DNA of 64,000 nt from DATCJA01 sp963814955 (GTDB taxonomy: Bacteria > Acidobacteriota > Vicinamibacteria > Vicinamibacterales > UBA2999). The translations under genes were made by a program, and so were the position numbers. Positions 1 to 9,665 of this stretch are shown one piece after another. The DNA lies in NCBI GenBank assembly GCA_963814955.1, contig CAWFEX010000004.1, positions 1,054,001 to 1,118,000 on the forward strand. Direction: 5' to 3'. The notes under the pieces were generated by a model. That model saw only the letters and a program-made list of their open reading frames with translations, was not told the DNA's origin and did not search any database. The first letter of the stretch is position 1, and every line of letters starts with the position of its first letter.

Positions 1-48
1 CGCGGCTACACCGCGTGTTTCGCAGCCGTCTGCGGAACCAAAACGGCT

Positions 49-1578
49 TCAGTCATAACGGTGCCGGATCCTCTCGAAGCCCCAATGGAACTGGTAGAGG
101 TGAACCGAATTCCACAGCATGTGTTCGCGGTCCGAGCGGAGGACATCCAGTGCCGTCGAGACCAGCGGCCAATGAGCGTAGTGCGTGCGGATGTACTTCA
201 GTCGGCGGTGCCTTCGTCGTCGCTCGGCGAGCGGCCTATGGTCCAGACGCCGCCGGATGCGCTCCGGTACGTTCCATTTGACGAACTCGGCAAAATCCAT
301 GGCACTGTGATCGCCCAACGTGCCGAAGAGGCGGTGGGCACCAAGCTTCACTTGGCCGAACAACTCGCGCGGCACCCCAGCATCCTCGGCGATGCGGCGC
401 GCAATGGGCCGATCGTAATAGCCGGCCCCGAGCGTCCACGGCCGCATCTCCGGCGACCGCGTAATTCGAAAAATGGCAGGGCCATGAAGGGCCCCGACAT
501 ATGCCGGGGGAAAATGCACGAACCCCGTATTCAGGCGGAACTCTCCAAGGGAGTGCCCGGAGAGGTGGCAGTCATCGACTTCCCTCATGTCGCGCCGGGC
601 GCACCGGTTGGTGGGCCCCCAGTAACGTTCGCCGTGACGCCCCGAAACCAGGACGCTGCCCCGGAGCGCCTCCTGCATCAGCCGTGTGTGCGCGTCTGTG
701 CTGGCACCCGGGCTGATGTAGAACTCGGCCCATGGGTGTCCGGGAAGCTTGACCAGGTCTGCTCTCTCATACTCAGTGACCCGCATGCCCAGCGCACGCA
801 GCGACTCCGCGCCGCAATCATCGTCGAATGTGTCCGTGCATCCGAATAGCGGGTGGCCCGCAATCACCCGGCCGCTCCGCGAGAAGGTGACTCCCTCCCG
901 GCAACCGGCCAGACTCGCGAGCGCGGCGGTGGCCGTGGTGTCGTATCCCCGCGAGCAGGCGGCGACGAGGCGGTAGGTTTTCTTCCGGCTGGAAGACGCA
1001 GCGTTGGCGGCCAACCTGCGGGTGGTCGTCAGCAGCAGGTTGAAGTAATCCGCATAACATGACGGCTCAGGACCAATCGGCTTCGGGACACGACGAACGC
1101 CCAGCTCGGCGGAGAGTTCGAGATTGCAGCTCGGATATAACTCGACATGGCGGCCCGACGCGGTGCGCAAGCGTGCAGCCGGTGGACCAATTCCCCGCCG
1201 AACCTGTGCGACGAAGTCGAAGAAGTAATTGGGATGCGAGAGGTCGAGCGTATCGCGGGCTTCCGCGAGCACGAACACGAGGGAGTTCGATACCAACACT
1301 TCGTCGCCGCTTCGCATGACGAACAGGCGCTCGAGCGGATGAAACGGGGCGGTAAAAATCAGGCGACCGTCGCGGACGCGCGCTCCTGTCCCGGCCAGGC
1401 TTTCTGCCTCGTCAAAATCAAAGGCATCGAAGTCCCCGTCCCACGCTCCCTCCACGAAGCCCTCAGGCCGTGTCTCGACGTCCGCACCATGGTGGACTTG
1501 TGCTGGCGCGCCGCGGCGGACGCGAGCGCACCAGCTTAACGGCGGGAGCGTGGCGCGGAGCTGAAGCTCAATCTTCAC
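49..1578 (-). CDS. Asparagine-synthase-like (PP-loop) protein
   Basis: About 509 aa. A motif SRGYDTTATA near residue 200 resembles the SGGxDS ATP-pyrophosphatase loop of asparagine synthase C-terminal domains, preceded by a beta-rich N-terminal region without the Cys1 glutaminase. It probably activates and amidates or condenses a carboxylate in a surface-polymer or natural-product pathway; the substrate is unknown. The GTG start at 1578 is chosen because it overlaps the TGA of the upstream acyltransferase (GTGA), a translational-coupling arrangement; the open frame extends further upstream but only inside that gene. The tail is rich in Arg. Family assignment is moderate; the PP-loop has Arg and Thr at usually Gly and Ser positions, so activity is uncertain. 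Confidence 0.6.
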   Translation of the reverse strand: MKIELQLRATLPPLSWCARVRRGAPAQVHHGADVETRPEGFVEGAWDGDFDAFDFDEAESLAGTGARVRDGRLIFTAPFHPLERLFVMRSGDEVLVSNSLVFVLAEARDTLDLSHPNYFFDFVAQVRRGIGPPAARLRTASGRHVELYPSCNLELSAELGVRRVPKPIGPEPSCYADYFNLLLTTTRRLAANAASSSRKKTYRLVAACSRGYDTTATAALASLAGCREGVTFSRSGRVIAGHPLFGCTDTFDDDCGAESLRALGMRVTEYERADLVKLPGHPWAEFYISPGASTDAHTRLMQEALRGSVLVSGRHGERYWGPTNRCARRDMREVDDCHLSGHSLGEFRLNTGFVHFPPAYVGALHGPAIFRITRSPEMRPWTLGAGYYDRPIARRIAEDAGVPRELFGQVKLGAHRLFGTLGDHSAMDFAEFVKWNVPERIRRRLDHRPLAERRRRHRRLKYIRTHYAHWPLVSTALDVLRSDREHMLWNSVHLYQFHWGFERIRHRYD

Positions 1579-2738
1579 GCGTCTCGTCTCGCAACCGGAT
1601 CGCTGAGGGAGCGGCGCGCGCCGCTCGGAAGTTTGTACCTGTTCCACTGCGTCGCCAGCGCGAACCATGCGGCACTCACGATCCAACGCGGACCCGGTAC
1701 CTTCGCATAGGTCCACGAGTCCGTAAGCCGGCATCCGCGACGCCTCTTGATCTCATACATCCCACGGCCGAAATAGAAGCGGCTCAAGCCGCGTTCGAGG
1801 GCCATGGATATCGGGGAGTGATATGCAATGACGAAGTAGGTGTAGTCCCTGACGGCGGTCTCCGGGTCTACACCGACCGCAGCCGCAAAGGCCGCTTCCT
1901 TCCCCAAGAGCACGACATGAACCCCGGTCAGAGACTCGTCCAGGCGCGCAGTGAACACCAGCGCGTTCGCTCCGAGGTTGCGGGAGAGTTCGCGAAAGAA
2001 ACCGTCGCCCGCCGGGAACGGGCGTCCGCTGTGCTTCTGAGCGTTCCAATCCAGGAGTTGCAGCAGACGCGCCTCCACAGCCGCCGGATTGCCCGTCGTT
2101 TCGATGACACAGCCAGCATCCCGGTTGCGTTTGATCTGGCGCTGAAACTCTGTTCGCCTCTTACGCGGGAGGCCGTACATGAACGCTGTCGGCGATTGCC
2201 ACGTCAAATCGAGGACGTTGACTGGAACATTGCGGCATCGCAGATATCCGCGTTCTGTCAGCAGCCGCTTCAGGCCAGGCTCGCTGTCGAGCACAAGCGC
2301 GAAACTGACCTGCATTTCGCGCGCGCGAGCCTCCATCTCGATCGCGTCCAATACGTGAGACCTCGCGCGGTCGGCCTCGCATTCGCTGAGCGCCGCGTGC
2401 ACGCCAATGTGCCAGCCGTAGCCGAGCGCAGGTCCGCACACCAGCGAGGGCAGGAAACTCATGCCGACCGCGCGCGCGATTCCCGTCATACGTCCGAACA
2501 GCATGTCATCGAGCGTTTCGTTCCGGGAATTCGCGTCAGCCAGGTAGCAGACGGACCCCGCGATCAGCCGGCCGTCGAGTGTCAGCGTGAAATACAGGGG
2601 GTCAACGGCTTCGCGCCACGAACGCTCGACGGTCAGCAGCCACCCATGCAGCGCGAAGGCAGAGTCTCCGGCCAGGTCATTCCATTCGTGGACGTCAATC
2701 TCACAAATGGTCCTGTGCACGGAGAGCGAGGGCGTCAT
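1575..2738 (-). CDS. GNAT/FemAB-like acyltransferase
   Basis: About 387 aa, starting MTPSLSVHRTICEID. The C-terminal half has the FemAB/GNAT_acyltr_2 layout, with the conserved stretch RKRRTEFQRQIKRN (around residues 200-215) and the late FGRGMYEIKRRRGC motif typical of COG3146-like acyltransferases. These transfer acyl or aminoacyl groups to cell-surface or natural-product precursors. It overlaps the downstream asparagine-synthase-like gene by 4 bp, so the two are one operon. The same frame runs on upstream into a transposase remnant because that remnant is frameshifted; the real start is the ATG at 2738. Exact substrate unknown. Confidence 0.7.
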   Translation of the reverse strand: MTPSLSVHRTICEIDVHEWNDLAGDSAFALHGWLLTVERSWREAVDPLYFTLTLDGRLIAGSVCYLADANSRNETLDDMLFGRMTGIARAVGMSFLPSLVCGPALGYGWHIGVHAALSECEADRARSHVLDAIEMEARAREMQVSFALVLDSEPGLKRLLTERGYLRCRNVPVNVLDLTWQSPTAFMYGLPRKRRTEFQRQIKRNRDAGCVIETTGNPAAVEARLLQLLDWNAQKHSGRPFPAGDGFFRELSRNLGANALVFTARLDESLTGVHVVLLGKEAAFAAAVGVDPETAVRDYTYFVIAYHSPISMALERGLSRFYFGRGMYEIKRRRGCRLTDSWTYAKVPGPRWIVSAAWFALATQWNRYKLPSGARRSLSDPVARRDA

Positions 2739-2911
2739 GAGATCCCATTCCACGGGCCGACACCGTCCAGGAACTGCAGCAGACGCGGAGCCGCGGTCGC
2801 TTCCCGTTTGATCGGCGACGGCAACGTCACAGGTACTCAGAGCCGGGCAAACATTCCTCGAGATAGCGCGCCGCCGACGTCGCGTAATGGACGAGAACTG
2901 GCCCCTACCCG

Positions 2912-3555
2912 CTATGCGGCGGCACAGTAGTAGTAACTGAGGAGTCCACCGATACGCTCGCGCCGGCGAACGGGACCGCCGACGGGTCTGCCGCGGCGGA
3001 CGATCGATCAGCTCATTGTCCAGCCCATGATGGTTCCGTTCGCCGTGGTAATGCGCCACGAACTCGGCTAGCGTCCGCCGAAGGTGGCGGTCACCGAGCG
3101 GGATCACGCGATTGAGGCATTCCTCTCTGATCGAGCGTACGAACCGGTCTGCATAGGCATTGCAGTTGGGCGCCAGGAGCGGTGTCCGAATTACCCGGAC
3201 GCCTGCGGTCGCGAGGAAGCGCTCCACGGCGGCGCTCCACTTTCGATCCCGATCGCAGATCAGCAGGCGATCGCCGCGTAGCATCCCATCGACATCGTCC
3301 GTCAGGTGGCGCATCGTTTGAACGACGAACGCCTCGTCCGGATTCGGTGTTGAGCCGAGCACCTGGACACGACGCGAATGGAGTTCGATCACGAACACCC
3401 TGTAGTAGGTGACCAACCCGCGCACGGTCCAGATTTCCGTCGTGAAGAAATCCGCGGCGAAGAGCGCGTGCCAGTGGGCGCGCAGGAACGTGCGCCACGT
3501 CATCGGCCGTTCACGGCTCGGTGGAATGCGCTGTTCCTTGAGGATCTACTGCGAC
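2912..3555 (-). mobile_element. Truncated, frameshifted integrase-core transposase remnant
   Basis: Reading frames on the minus strand give an rve/DDE integrase core: TTEIWTVRGLVTYY, then DRDRKWS (second Asp region) and FVRSIREECLNRVIPLGDRH with the closing Glu, then AHYHGERNHHGL. The usual C-terminal end (RIGGLLSYYYCAAA, stop at 2912) is in another frame, so there is an indel near 2990. The N-terminal helix-turn-helix part is missing: the frame meets a stop near 3555 and sequence beyond is unrelated. This is a dead IS3/IS481-like insertion remnant, not a functional transposase. Its shifted frame accidentally joins the downstream acyltransferase into one open frame of over 640 codons. Confidence 0.75.
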
Positions 3556-3587
3556 GCCAATTTGTAGTCACAAACAATTGCACCCAT

Positions 3588-4853
3588 CTACCGCGCGCCC
3601 GTGAGGACCGGGGCAAACCTCTGGATCCGCTTGCCGAAGTCGACTTCACCGACATAGACACTGCCGAACGTATCGATCCCGATGGCGTTCGGGAAGGTCA
3701 TCTGACCGGCCAGACGGCCGCTTCCGCCAAAGTACCCGAGCGTCTTGCCGCTCTGGCGCTCGACGGTCCAGATGACGTCGTTGTGCGCGTCGGCCACGAA
3801 GAGATACTTCTGCTGCGGGTCCTTGGAGATGATCATCTTGTACATCGTTCCGCAGATGGACTGGGTGAACGTGCCGACGATCTGCACCGGGGGGGCTTTG
3901 ATCCCCGCGTCCAGCCCACCGCAACCGCCGCGCTGCGCGGGTGAATTCGGCGACACGTAAATGTCCTGCAGCCACTTCCCTTCGGTGGTGAAGACCTGGA
4001 TGCGGTTCTGCCCGCGCTCGCCGATGTAGACGCGCCTGTCCTTCGAGATCTCGACGAAGTGCAGCGTCGGGACGAACTGTCGTTCTTCCGGGGGCGGACC
4101 GCCGGTCCACTTGTAGCCCGAAATCGGCTCGTTGATCACCTCGCTCAGCGGCATCCCGTGACCGCCCCACCCGCGCTTGTAGGCGCCTGTGGAGGCGTCG
4201 TAAATCTGCACGCGCTTCTGGTTGATGATGTAAAGCTCGTTGGCCACCTCGTCGAGCTGGAAGCGCCCCTTGTTGAGGATGTAACGCGTCTCCTGATTGT
4301 TCTCCGGCATCATGGCCGCCTCTGGCGGCGGACGATGGTCGAAATCCCACACGAACTTCCCGTCGCGCGTAAACTTCAGGATGCTGTCCTCATTGGCTTC
4401 CCCGCTGACCCACACGAACCCTTTCGTATCGACGACCACGGTCTGCAGCTGGACCGGCCACTTCGGGTGAAATCCGGGGCCACCCCATGCGTTGAGGACA
4501 TTACCCTGCTGGTCCATTTCGATGAGCTCGGGTCCACGGACGCAGCAAAGCGCGGCCGAAGGTCTCCCGCACCGACTCCAGCTTCGGCCGCCAGCTCGAT
4601 GGGGAGGGCGGATCGACCGCGGTTGAGGAACCAGACGTGATCCAGGTGGTCGACAAAAATCCCCACGACCTGCTGCATGCTCCAGCTTGTTCGGCAGCGG
4701 TTTGGGCCAGAACGGGTCGACGCGGTACTGTGGTGCGCCGTTGTTGTCCACTACCTGTCCCGCGACCACCTGCGCGTAGCCGATGCCGCTCGTGGCAAGC
4801 GTTGCAATGGCACACAGAACAACGACTCCTGCACATACTTGGGTCTTGGTCAT
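3588..4853 (-). CDS. Secreted NHL-type beta-propeller protein (compensated frameshifts)
   Basis: About 422 codons. Signal peptide MTKTQVCAGVVVLCAIA with cleavage after GYAQ; start at ATG 4853 preceded by GGAGG. The body has repeated blades such as VVVDTKGFVWVSGEAN, DRRVYIGERGQNRIQVF and AIGIDTFGSVYVGEV, typical of six-bladed NHL/peptidyl-amidating-lyase-like propellers common in acidobacterial secretomes. Between about 4677 and 4560 the expected frame (SMQQVVGIFVDHLDHVWFLN) is shifted: one extra C after the PNK codons and a compensating loss later. Overall length is therefore a multiple of three. Ligand and role unknown. Confidence 0.7.
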   Translation of the reverse strand: MTKTQVCAGVVVLCAIATLATSGIGYAQVVAGQVVDNNGAPQYRVDPFWPKPLPNKLEHAAGRGDFCRPPGSRLVPQPRSIRPPHRAGGRSWSRCGRPSAALCCVRGPELIEMDQQGNVLNAWGGPGFHPKWPVQLQTVVVDTKGFVWVSGEANEDSILKFTRDGKFVWDFDHRPPPEAAMMPENNQETRYILNKGRFQLDEVANELYIINQKRVQIYDASTGAYKRGWGGHGMPLSEVINEPISGYKWTGGPPPEERQFVPTLHFVEISKDRRVYIGERGQNRIQVFTTEGKWLQDIYVSPNSPAQRGGCGGLDAGIKAPPVQIVGTFTQSICGTMYKMIISKDPQQKYLFVADAHNDVIWTVERQSGKTLGYFGGSGRLAGQMTFPNAIGIDTFGSVYVGEVDFGKRIQRFAPVLTGAR

Positions 4854-4919
4854 CACGATCCTCCGCTCTCCTTTTCGTCGATTAGACATCCGTCTACTCG
4901 AACGAGCCGCCGGCGCATG

Positions 4920-5190
4920 TTATCTCACCGCCCTTTCCACTCTGGCACCACGGACCGCGACCTGCGGTCTTCTGAACCCGACGATGCCGTGAACATCGGT
5001 CAGTTCCACCACATACACGGCTAGTGGCCCGGTCTCCATGCAACGATGTGGCGAGAGCGCCTGCTCGCGCGACGCCGCTGGTCGGAATCGACCGACACCT
5101 GCGCGGTCCATAGTTTGGTGCCCGCCGCGTCCACTGCACAGACCGCGGTCTCCTCTGCGCGACATCCAGTCCCACGAGTGCTCCATCGCT
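4920..5190 (-). mobile_element. IS110-family transposase N-terminal remnant
   Basis: Across two frames the minus strand reads ALVGLDVAQ, then ETAVCAVDAAGTKLWTAQV, then METGPLAVYVVEL. This matches the order of the IS110 RuvC-like N-terminus (GLDV..K....D) and the later ETG motif. At least two frameshifts and no C-terminal Ser-containing transposase_20 domain are present, so it is dead. Together with the integrase remnant nearby it marks a small insertion hot spot between the surface-polymer genes. Confidence 0.5.
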
Positions 5191-5594
5191 GCCTCCTGGC
5201 GCATAGCGACGCGCCTCGCAGCGATTACAGCATGGGGGTGCCAGTGTCCTCGCCCGTACGCGCCGAGACGAAAGACGGAGTTCGGCGTTCCTCTTCACTG
5301 TCGCCACTCTCACCTCTGGGCGCAGGGTCGCCGCCGCATCCACACACTCATGTATCGCTGCGACGTAGCGGAGGGGATCGTTTAGCCATGAGCGCGTGAG
5401 ACGATCACGGGTTTCTGTTAGTCTGAAGTCACGTCCGCGTCCCATATTGGACGCGTACAACAAAAGCGGCAGGGAGTACGCGTTAGCCGTGGTAGCTGGC
5501 GGCAGGGCTCGTCATCGGCCTACTCTGCCAGCGCCGTCTCAACTTGACAATACCAACGCTGACGATATTGAAGGGGGGCCGTCGGTGACGGGTC
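5191..5594. other. Intergenic stretch without a supported gene
   Basis: About 400 bp between the IS110 remnant and the phosphodiesterase. Short open frames on both strands have no recognisable motif or ribosome-binding site. Some of it may be further eroded insertion-sequence DNA. Confidence 0.4.
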
Positions 5595-7142
5595 ATGCGA
5601 AACAGTGAGTGCTCGCCGGTGATTCTCCTGGGCATGGATGCTGGAGACATCGTGCTGATCGAACGTTGGGCCTCGCAGGGTTTCCTCCGGACGTTCGCCT
5701 CCTTGTTCTCGACGGCGGCGCATGGCCGGCTGGATACATCGGCGGAAGTGTTGCAGGCCTCGGTCTGGCCTTCGTTTGCCACTGCGTGCAATCCCGGTAA
5801 GCATGCCAGCTACTTCCGGCTGCAGATGCGGAATGCGACCAACACGCTGATCCGGATCCGCGACTGCGACCTGCGGCGCCCGCCCTTTTGGACCTGGCTC
5901 GAGGGGCCGCGCGAGACGGCGGTGGTGATCGATGTCCCCAAGATGCCGGCGTTCCACAGCATCAATGGCGTGCAGGTCGTCCAATGGGGCGCCACGGATC
6001 ATTACGGGGCATATTCCACGGTTCCCGCCGCGCTCGCCAAGCCGCTGTTGCGGGAGTTTGGGACGCATCCGTTGCTCCGGGATCATATCCCGCCGGCCAG
6101 CATCGCCGGGTGCCTGCGGTTGAAGAAGCGACTCGTGTGCGGCGTGGCGATGAAGCATCGCCTGCACATGGAGTATCTGTCCCGGTATCGGCCTCGCGTC
6201 TTCGTGTCCGTATTTGGTGAATCGCATCTGGCCGGTCACTACTTCTGGCGATTCACCGACGATCGACATCCGGAGCACTGCAGGCATGCCGAGGCGAACA
6301 CCGCGTTGCTCGACGTGTATGCTGCCGTCGACCGTGCGGTGGGCGACGTCTTCAACACGTACGGCCGCCACGCGAACTGTTTGGTGTTCTCGGGACACGG
6401 GATGACGGCGGATTACCACCCGCACGCGATTGTCGACGAACTGCTCCGTCGGATGCGGTTGACGGTGCGCGGGCGCGACGCGCGGACGTCAGGGGCGACC
6501 GCGCGTAGTTTCGGCAGTGCGTTCGTTCGCGCCGCAGCGGAGAGGACGCCGCAGCCGATCAGACGCTTTGCGAGCCGCTACGTCCTGCCTCGCCGCGCGC
6601 GTGAATCCCTGGTGCAGCTCAAGACCTTGACCGACATCGATTTCTCACGCACGCAGGCCTTCGCGTTGCCCACAGACCTGCAGGGCTACATCCGCGTGAA
6701 TCTGCAGGGGAGGGAACCGCAGGGGACGGTCCCCCCGCAGCGTTACGACGGCCTGTGCGACACCATAACGGAGGAACTCCATTCGCTGCGGGATCAACGC
6801 ACCAACGAGCGAGTGGTCGAGACCGTCTTCCGCACGCGGGGCGTGTATGGTGAGGCGGACAATGTCGATTGTCTCCCCGATCTCTGTGTGGTGTGGAAGA
6901 ACGCGAGGGCTGTGTCCACGGTGTACTCGGCGCGTTACGGCACGTTTGAAGTGCAGAACACTTTCCCAGAGCGGAGTGGAAATCACAGGCTCGAAGGCTT
7001 CTGGTTTGCCGCTGGCCCCGACATTGATACGAAGAAGCAGGGCCATCGCGGTCAGGTTTACGATCTGGCGGCGACGGTGTTCCATCTCTTGCACAAACCC
7101 ATTCCGGACGACTGGGACGGCAGGCCACTGCCGGTTGTCTGA
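5595..7142 (+). CDS. Alkaline-phosphatase-superfamily phosphodiesterase/nucleotide pyrophosphatase-like protein
   Basis: About 515 aa, no obvious signal peptide. Motifs of the type I phosphodiesterase/AP superfamily: an N-terminal metal Asp in LLGMDAGD, the nucleophile region ASVWPSFATACNPGKH, FGESHLAGHYFW and the second metal site in VFSGHGMTADYHPH (SDHGM of the family, with Gly for Asp), and a late SGNHRLEGFWFAAGPDI. Such proteins sit in capsule and natural-product loci and hydrolyse or transfer phospho-linked groups. It may belong with the acyltransferase and asparagine-synthase-like genes now separated from it by insertion remnants. The Asp-to-Gly change may alter metal binding. Confidence 0.75.
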   Translation: MRNSECSPVILLGMDAGDIVLIERWASQGFLRTFASLFSTAAHGRLDTSAEVLQASVWPSFATACNPGKHASYFRLQMRNATNTLIRIRDCDLRRPPFWTWLEGPRETAVVIDVPKMPAFHSINGVQVVQWGATDHYGAYSTVPAALAKPLLREFGTHPLLRDHIPPASIAGCLRLKKRLVCGVAMKHRLHMEYLSRYRPRVFVSVFGESHLAGHYFWRFTDDRHPEHCRHAEANTALLDVYAAVDRAVGDVFNTYGRHANCLVFSGHGMTADYHPHAIVDELLRRMRLTVRGRDARTSGATARSFGSAFVRAAAERTPQPIRRFASRYVLPRRARESLVQLKTLTDIDFSRTQAFALPTDLQGYIRVNLQGREPQGTVPPQRYDGLCDTITEELHSLRDQRTNERVVETVFRTRGVYGEADNVDCLPDLCVVWKNARAVSTVYSARYGTFEVQNTFPERSGNHRLEGFWFAAGPDIDTKKQGHRGQVYDLAATVFHLLHKPIPDDWDGRPLPVV

Positions 7143-7162
7143 TCCGGCCTGACGAATGCGTC

Positions 7163-7182
7163 GCTGGCCAGACCGGGCCAGC
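7163..7182 (+). terminator. Hairpin after the phosphodiesterase gene
   Basis: GCTGGCC and GGCCAGC arms (7 bp) with a 6-nt loop, 20 bp past the stop codon. No clear U tract, so termination is plausible rather than certain. Confidence 0.4.
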
Positions 7183-7289
7183 AACGAGTCCCCCGGCGCC
7201 GCGCGATCGACGCGGTGCGAAACTGAGCGCCTCGCACGTGCGATACTGAACGGGAAGACCGTCTGCAACGGCTTGTGGTCTAACCTCTC

Positions 7290-7760
7290 ATGAGGCGCCC
7301 GGCTCTGCTCGCCGCCCTGGCACTCTCCGCATCGCCGGCTCTCCACGCACAGGAAGGGACGGTGTGGCCTGCAGAGCGGCCGATCAGTGAGTCGGCCGAA
7401 CGCATCGCGCGCGAGTGGTGGCCGACCGACGTGGCCACCTTCACGATCGACGAGGAAGGCCGCCCGCGTTTTCGATCGGGCATCACGGTCACGACCCTGC
7501 CCCCGCCGTGGCCGCCGACTCCTGACACCGCGCCCACCCCGTCGCGCGGGGCCATTTCCCATCAGGAGATGGTCAGAATGATGACTCCGCAGGAATACTC
7601 GACTCCGCTGATCGGTGGGTCCGTCGATCCGGGCTCGATCTATCAGAGCATCAGGAATGCCTGGCGTGACTGGCAGGCGCGCCGCATCCACCAGCGCGTG
7701 ATGCGCGAGCTCGAGGAGCTCGAACGCCTGAACAGAGCCGCAGAAGAAGAAGCCAAGTAG
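7290..7760 (+). CDS. Secreted hypothetical protein
   Basis: 156 aa with a signal peptide (MRRPALLAALALSASPALHAQ). The mature part has a Pro-rich middle (PPPWPPTPDTAPTP) and a charged helical C-terminus rich in Arg and Glu. I recognise no domain. Codon use matches the neighbours and the frame is clean, so it is likely real. Confidence 0.6.
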   Translation: MRRPALLAALALSASPALHAQEGTVWPAERPISESAERIAREWWPTDVATFTIDEEGRPRFRSGITVTTLPPPWPPTPDTAPTPSRGAISHQEMVRMMTPQEYSTPLIGGSVDPGSIYQSIRNAWRDWQARRIHQRVMRELEELERLNRAAEEEAK

Positions 7761-7812
7761 GAGTGTTACGCCGTCGTAGACGATCAGCGCGCTCGCTTCT
7801 GTTTCGGTGACG

Positions 7813-8268
7813 TTACCCATCTCCCTGGTCGCGGCGTGCTCGCTTCGTCTCTCCGCGCTTCACCTTTGCAGTAATCCGCCGCTCGTTCGACCCAGTCGTC
7901 GGCTTTGTCTTGCGCCGCCTCTTCGGACGAACCGAGGCCTGCGTGAGCATTTGCCGCAGCCGCTCGCGCGCGGCGTCTCGGTTGGCCGATTGCGTCCTGT
8001 GCTCGCGGCTCTGGATCACCAGCACGCCATCGCCCGTCATCCGGCTGCCGGCCAGCGTCGCAAGCCGCTGCTTGACGTGCGCGGGCAGGGAGGAGCCGGC
8101 AACGTCGACGCGCAGTTCGACTGCGGTCGACACTTTGTTCACGTGCTGGCCGCCCGGACCGGAGGCACGCACGAACCGTTCCTCGATCTCGGTCTGGTGG
8201 ATAGCGATCTCGTCGGTGATGCGGATCGCCGCGTGACGGCGCGCTTGCGCGATGTCCCGACTAGCCAC
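7813..8268 (-). CDS. arfB: Alternative ribosome-rescue factor ArfB / class I release-factor-like hydrolase
   Basis: 151 aa. Carries the release-factor catalytic GGQ in RFVRASGPGGQHVNKVST, followed by the basic C-terminal tail (RPKRRRKTKPTTG...) that enters the mRNA channel of stalled ribosomes. It hydrolyses peptidyl-tRNA on non-stop complexes. Family proteins usually begin near IRITDEIAI, so about 14 N-terminal residues are extra or a later start is used. Confidence 0.85.
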   Translation of the reverse strand: MASRDIAQARRHAAIRITDEIAIHQTEIEERFVRASGPGGQHVNKVSTAVELRVDVAGSSLPAHVKQRLATLAGSRMTGDGVLVIQSREHRTQSANRDAARERLRQMLTQASVRPKRRRKTKPTTGSNERRITAKVKRGETKRARRDQGDG

Positions 8269-8479
8269 GATCGACGGGGTCGACGACTACGTGCATGGCA
8301 CCGAGTGTACCCGCGGCGCGAACGGGCTTCGAGCCCCTCCGACTCACCGGGCTCTATCGGTCGACGCTGCGGCGTCTGTCGTTACCTATCGTCGCGCACG
8401 CGATGCACGCGGTCCCAATATCGTTTAGTGTCCGATTGGCTAGATGGATGCGCAATGCGCGGCCAGCGTGGTCCTCACC

Positions 8480-9277
8480 TCAGCCCAGTTTGGACTTGGC
8501 GTCTTTCACCATCGAGATCAGAGCGGCGCGCACCTCCTCCGGCGTGCTGACCGGTTTGGCGAACGCCAAACGGACGGGACGTGGTCCCTGCGGAGTCATC
8601 GCCGACATATCGAAGCCGTACCTATCGACGCCCGTCATGCTGGCGGAGGTGACCTCGGTCGCTTTTGAGAAGGCCTTGCAGTAAAGCACCATGGCATCGG
8701 TGTGGTCGCCGTTCATATGAGCAATGACGCCGGCGGCCGACGGACCTAGGGGATCCGGTTCGGCCGCTTGCCAGTCAGCCTTGCTGATCCACGACATGCG
8801 GCCATAGCCCCCAATGTAGCGGACATGCTCCACATGCAGCGTCCAGAATGCGAAATCGCGGAAGTCAGCGTAGTAGGTGGAGTTCGGATGGGCGGCGAAG
8901 AATGCGGCACGCGCGCTGCCGCCATGCCCTTCTATGCGCGTGCACGGTCCGAGCATCGTGACGCGGCCGTTGGCGAGCGGATCTGCAGAGCCGCCCTCGG
9001 CCACCAGCAGCGACGCGCGAGGATCCCGCTCCAAGTTCTTGGTGTGCTCGGCGAGTCGGCTGATGAGGAAGATTGGGTCTCCGTTGTCAAAGGCGACGGT
9101 CACGAATGAACCGTAGGGATAGCCCTGCGGCTCAAGGGCAAGGGTGCACAGGGTCCCGGTCGAGATCTGAGCGACCAGTGTTCGTGCGCGCTCCGCGTGC
9201 GTGGGCGTCGGGACATCTACGTTGTATAGCGGCTCCGGCGCGTCGCCTGTCGACCTGGCGTGTGCATCTTCGCTCAT
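8480..9277 (-). CDS. HugZ-family pyridoxamine-5'-phosphate-oxidase-like haem protein
   Basis: 265 aa, start ATG 9277 with GGGGAG upstream. N-terminal split-barrel FMN-binding-type domain (LCTLALEPQGYPYGSFVTVAFDNGDPIFLISRLAEHT) and C-terminal DUF2470 with GVIAHMNGDHTDAMVLYC, the HMNxDH signature. HugZ-type proteins bind or degrade haem, which fits a cytochrome-rich genome; flavin-dependent oxidase activity is the alternative. Monocistronic, convergent arrangement with the helicase region. Confidence 0.8.
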   Translation of the reverse strand: MSEDAHARSTGDAPEPLYNVDVPTPTHAERARTLVAQISTGTLCTLALEPQGYPYGSFVTVAFDNGDPIFLISRLAEHTKNLERDPRASLLVAEGGSADPLANGRVTMLGPCTRIEGHGGSARAAFFAAHPNSTYYADFRDFAFWTLHVEHVRYIGGYGRMSWISKADWQAAEPDPLGPSAAGVIAHMNGDHTDAMVLYCKAFSKATEVTSASMTGVDRYGFDMSAMTPQGPRPVRLAFAKPVSTPEEVRAALISMVKDAKSKLG

Positions 9278-9665
9278 GGTTCTCCCCGATGGGGCGAATG
9301 AGCTGCCCCAATAGCGTTTGTGTTGTCGAATCCGGCCGGCCGGCTCAATGTGCTCGCCGATCTGCTTAGGCGATTTGTCCCGAGCAAATCCAACGGTACC
9401 TCGCTCGCACGTGCTCCTCGAACGTGAGATCGCCGTCGGGAGTCGTAAATGTGCACCGCATCGGTCGATTGGCGCCAAGATTGGGGCCTTTGAGCCGAGC
9501 ACGCTGAACCCTCGTGCGGCAAATGTGTGCTACGCTGGTGGTCTCACGTTGGATCCCGCCGCGTTTGTTCTGCCTGCGTTCAGTTTCTAGTTGAACGCTC
9601 CAGAAGTTATCAACCTCGTGTCTCCAACCTCCAAAGGAACGTCGGGTACGTTCGCCGCAGTCGTT

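Noticed and set aside
1470..2930. 486-codon open frame on the plus strand opposite the acyltransferase
   Set aside because: Arg/Pro-rich shadow of real minus-strand genes; no motif and no ribosome-binding site.
1575..3503. 642-codon transposase-acyltransferase fusion
   Set aside because: The true transposase end is in another frame (stop at 2912) and the acyltransferase has its own start at 2738; the joined frame results from an indel in a dead element.
5520..6425. 301-codon minus-strand frame
   Set aside because: Antisense to the phosphodiesterase, whose motifs are clear.
6645..7820. 391-codon minus-strand frame
   Set aside because: Antisense shadow crossing two plus-strand genes; composition typical of GC-rich reverse frames.
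8322..8345. tRNA-like T-arm sequence
   Set aside because: No acceptor stem or anticodon arm can be drawn around it.
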